From Desulfobacterales bacterium (lineage in GTDB: Bacteria; Desulfobacterota; Desulfobacteria; Desulfobacterales; UBA2156), in contig DRHF01000399.1 in NCBI GenBank assembly GCA_011049715.1, positions 1-43,621 on the forward strand: a DNA stretch of 43,621 bases. The letters run 5' to 3'. Below are positions 42,691-43,621 of this stretch, in pieces. Made by a program: the position numbers and the translations under genes. The notes beneath the pieces are model-generated. The model was not told where the DNA came from. It saw only the letters and a list, made by a program, of their open reading frames with translations, and did no database searches. The stretch's first letter is position 1. Each line of letters opens with the position of its first letter.

Positions 42691-43329
42691 ATGGACACAA
42701 CTAACCTGAAGAAAAATGACCCGAATTATCCGTTAGCCTTAAAAAAACATCAGGGCAAAGACGCCCCAAATGCCATCACGGCCATCGGAAACCTCGACAT
42801 CCTTCGCAAGAATCCAACAGCCCTTTTTTGCTCAGCAAAATGCCCGGGCGATCTGATAGTAAAAACCTATGACATTGCGCAAATTTTAAGGGATGCCGGC
42901 ATAACAGTTATCAGCGGATTCCATTCGCCCATGGAACGTGAATGCCTCACAATACTTTTACGCGGCTCCCAGCCCGTCATTATCTGTCCTGCCAGAAGTA
43001 TCAATAACATGCGGATAAACAGAGAGTACAAAAAGCCATTGAAAGATGAGCGCCTGCTTTTTCTGTCCCCATTTGATGAAAATCAACGACGCATTTCCGC
43101 TAAGAGGTCCCATTACCGCAATCTATTTGTTGCAGCGTTATCTGCTGCTGTTTTCGTGATCCATGCCGGAACCGGCAGTAAGACAGAAGCATTTTGCAAG
43201 AAAATACTCTCCTGGCAAAAACCGGTTTATGCCTTTGAGAGCGATTTCAATAAGAACATTATAAATATAGGGGCACGCTCGGTAAAACTGGAAAATATTT
43301 CTGAACAGGCAAAGTTATTTGCCTCTTAA
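42691..43329 (+). CDS. DprA-like (SLOG-fold) protein of the defence operon
   Basis: A 212-residue protein of the DprA/Smf (SLOG) superfamily. YPLALKKHQG at the start corresponds to DprA's YP..L motif; ALFCSAKCPG to the first Rossmann strand; GITVISGFHSPMERECLTILLRG to the helix-capping signature, in which DprA's usual SGxAxGID is replaced by SGFHSPME; then PVIICPARSI, LLFLSPFDE, and VIHAGTGSKTEAFCKKIL. It lacks DprA's SAM and winged-helix ends. Known: SLOG domains bind nucleotides or single-stranded DNA. Inferred role: DNA binding or nucleotide sensing for the system. It starts 3 bases after the methyltransferase stop. Confidence 0.83.
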   Translation: MDTTNLKKNDPNYPLALKKHQGKDAPNAITAIGNLDILRKNPTALFCSAKCPGDLIVKTYDIAQILRDAGITVISGFHSPMERECLTILLRGSQPVIICPARSINNMRINREYKKPLKDERLLFLSPFDENQRRISAKRSHYRNLFVAALSAAVFVIHAGTGSKTEAFCKKILSWQKPVYAFESDFNKNIINIGARSVKLENISEQAKLFAS

Positions 43330-43621
43330 CAAATTTTGTCGTGATAAAGAAAAAACAAGAGGTCGCGTCTTCACTTTTGACATGTTTAGATATTTAGTGA
43401 AGAATGAAGACCTGACCCCGTTTCTTTCATCGAAACCCCATTTCTTAAATAGAGAGGTGGGGTTTTGTTGTTTTGGGCGTATAAAAAAAACGGGGGCTCC
43501 TAAGAGCGAAGGTGCGGATGTTTACTCTTGGGGTTGTTAGAAAACCGGATGGCTATCATTGGGATTTATTGAACAGCTGAAAGTCCCCCTCTTTCTCGGA
43601 TCTTCATTTCGTGAAATTGAA
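43330..43621. other. Gene-free end of the window with the right direct repeat
   Basis: No gene is supported. The 73-codon frame at 43319-43540 runs through the repeat and is taken as an artefact. GACCTGACCC (43409-43418) is the reverse complement of GGGTCAGGTC (33682-33691) at the left side of the island; a chance match is possible. Confidence 0.6.
43428..43593 (+). repeat. Long direct repeat, right copy (flanks the defence operon)
   Basis: Matches 35671-35843, starting with the same CATCGAAACCCCATTTC. The hairpin AAACCCCA (43433-43440) / TGGGGTTT (43458-43465) plus T-rich run would also serve as terminator of the operon, about 100 bases after the last stop. Confidence 0.88.

Noticed and set aside
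33682-43418. GGGTCAGGTC / GACCTGACCC inverted pair around the island as element ends
   Set aside because: Only 10 bases match, positions do not coincide with the other repeats, so chance cannot be excluded.
43319-43540. 73-codon frame at the window end
   Set aside because: It runs through the long direct repeat; the equivalent frame in the left copy is different, so no protein is conserved.

Overview
The window looks like a chromosomal segment of an anaerobic, probably sulfate-reducing member of the Desulfobacterota (former Deltaproteobacteria). This is an inference from gene content: a Tat-exported superoxide reductase, a selenocysteine-type rhodanese-rubrerythrin, an Fe-S aldo/keto reductase, CoA-ester enzymes, several ABC importers and many small palindromic intergenic repeats. 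No rRNA, tRNA, phage structural gene, intact transposase or CRISPR array was seen.

Layout. (a) 1-8.2 kb: the end of an M20 amidohydrolase, a HAD hydrolase, a YhfI-like metallo-beta-lactamase-fold hydrolase that appears to start with ATT, a complete peptide/nickel-type ABC importer in the unusual order B-D-F-A-C, and a metallophosphoesterase. (b) 8.3-14.8 kb, mainly minus strand: DNA polymerase IV, an Fe-S (XPD/DinG-type) helicase with an N-terminal PD-(D/E)XK nuclease-like module, an HD-domain protein, a TIGR02757 protein, and a rhodanese-ferritin gene whose catalytic cysteine codon is TGA followed by a SECIS-like hairpin. (c) 15-24.6 kb: an acyl-CoA carboxylase carboxyltransferase, a superoxide reductase, a guanidinobutyrase/agmatinase next to a polyamine-type ABC importer (the two probably work together on guanidino/polyamine compounds), a methyltransferase and an MFS transporter. 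(d) 25-32.4 kb: an Fe-S aldo/keto reductase, an APH-type kinase, a second MFS transporter, an enoyl-CoA hydratase, a BtuF-like binding protein without a signal peptide, a glycerophosphodiesterase and a fused SpmA/SpmB-like membrane protein.

(e) 32.4-43.6 kb is an accessory island: a VapBC module with a strong promoter and palindromic operator, an orphan winged-helix ORF, about 1.2 kb of gene-free hairpin-rich DNA, a BrnT/BrnA-type module bracketed by 57-bp direct repeats, and a three-gene operon coding for a PLD-SNF2 nuclease/helicase, a 1115-residue Eco57I-class adenine methyltransferase and a DprA-like (SLOG-fold) protein. This operon is bracketed by direct repeats of about 170 bp. It has the look of a self-contained anti-phage restriction-like cassette that matches neither canonical DISARM nor BREX, and it is the best candidate here for an undescribed system.

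At least three dispersed repeat families are also present: a roughly 91-bp palindromic element in five copies, a GACCGAAACAGCG-type element in three copies, and a hairpin element built from GAACATC/GAACGTC units.
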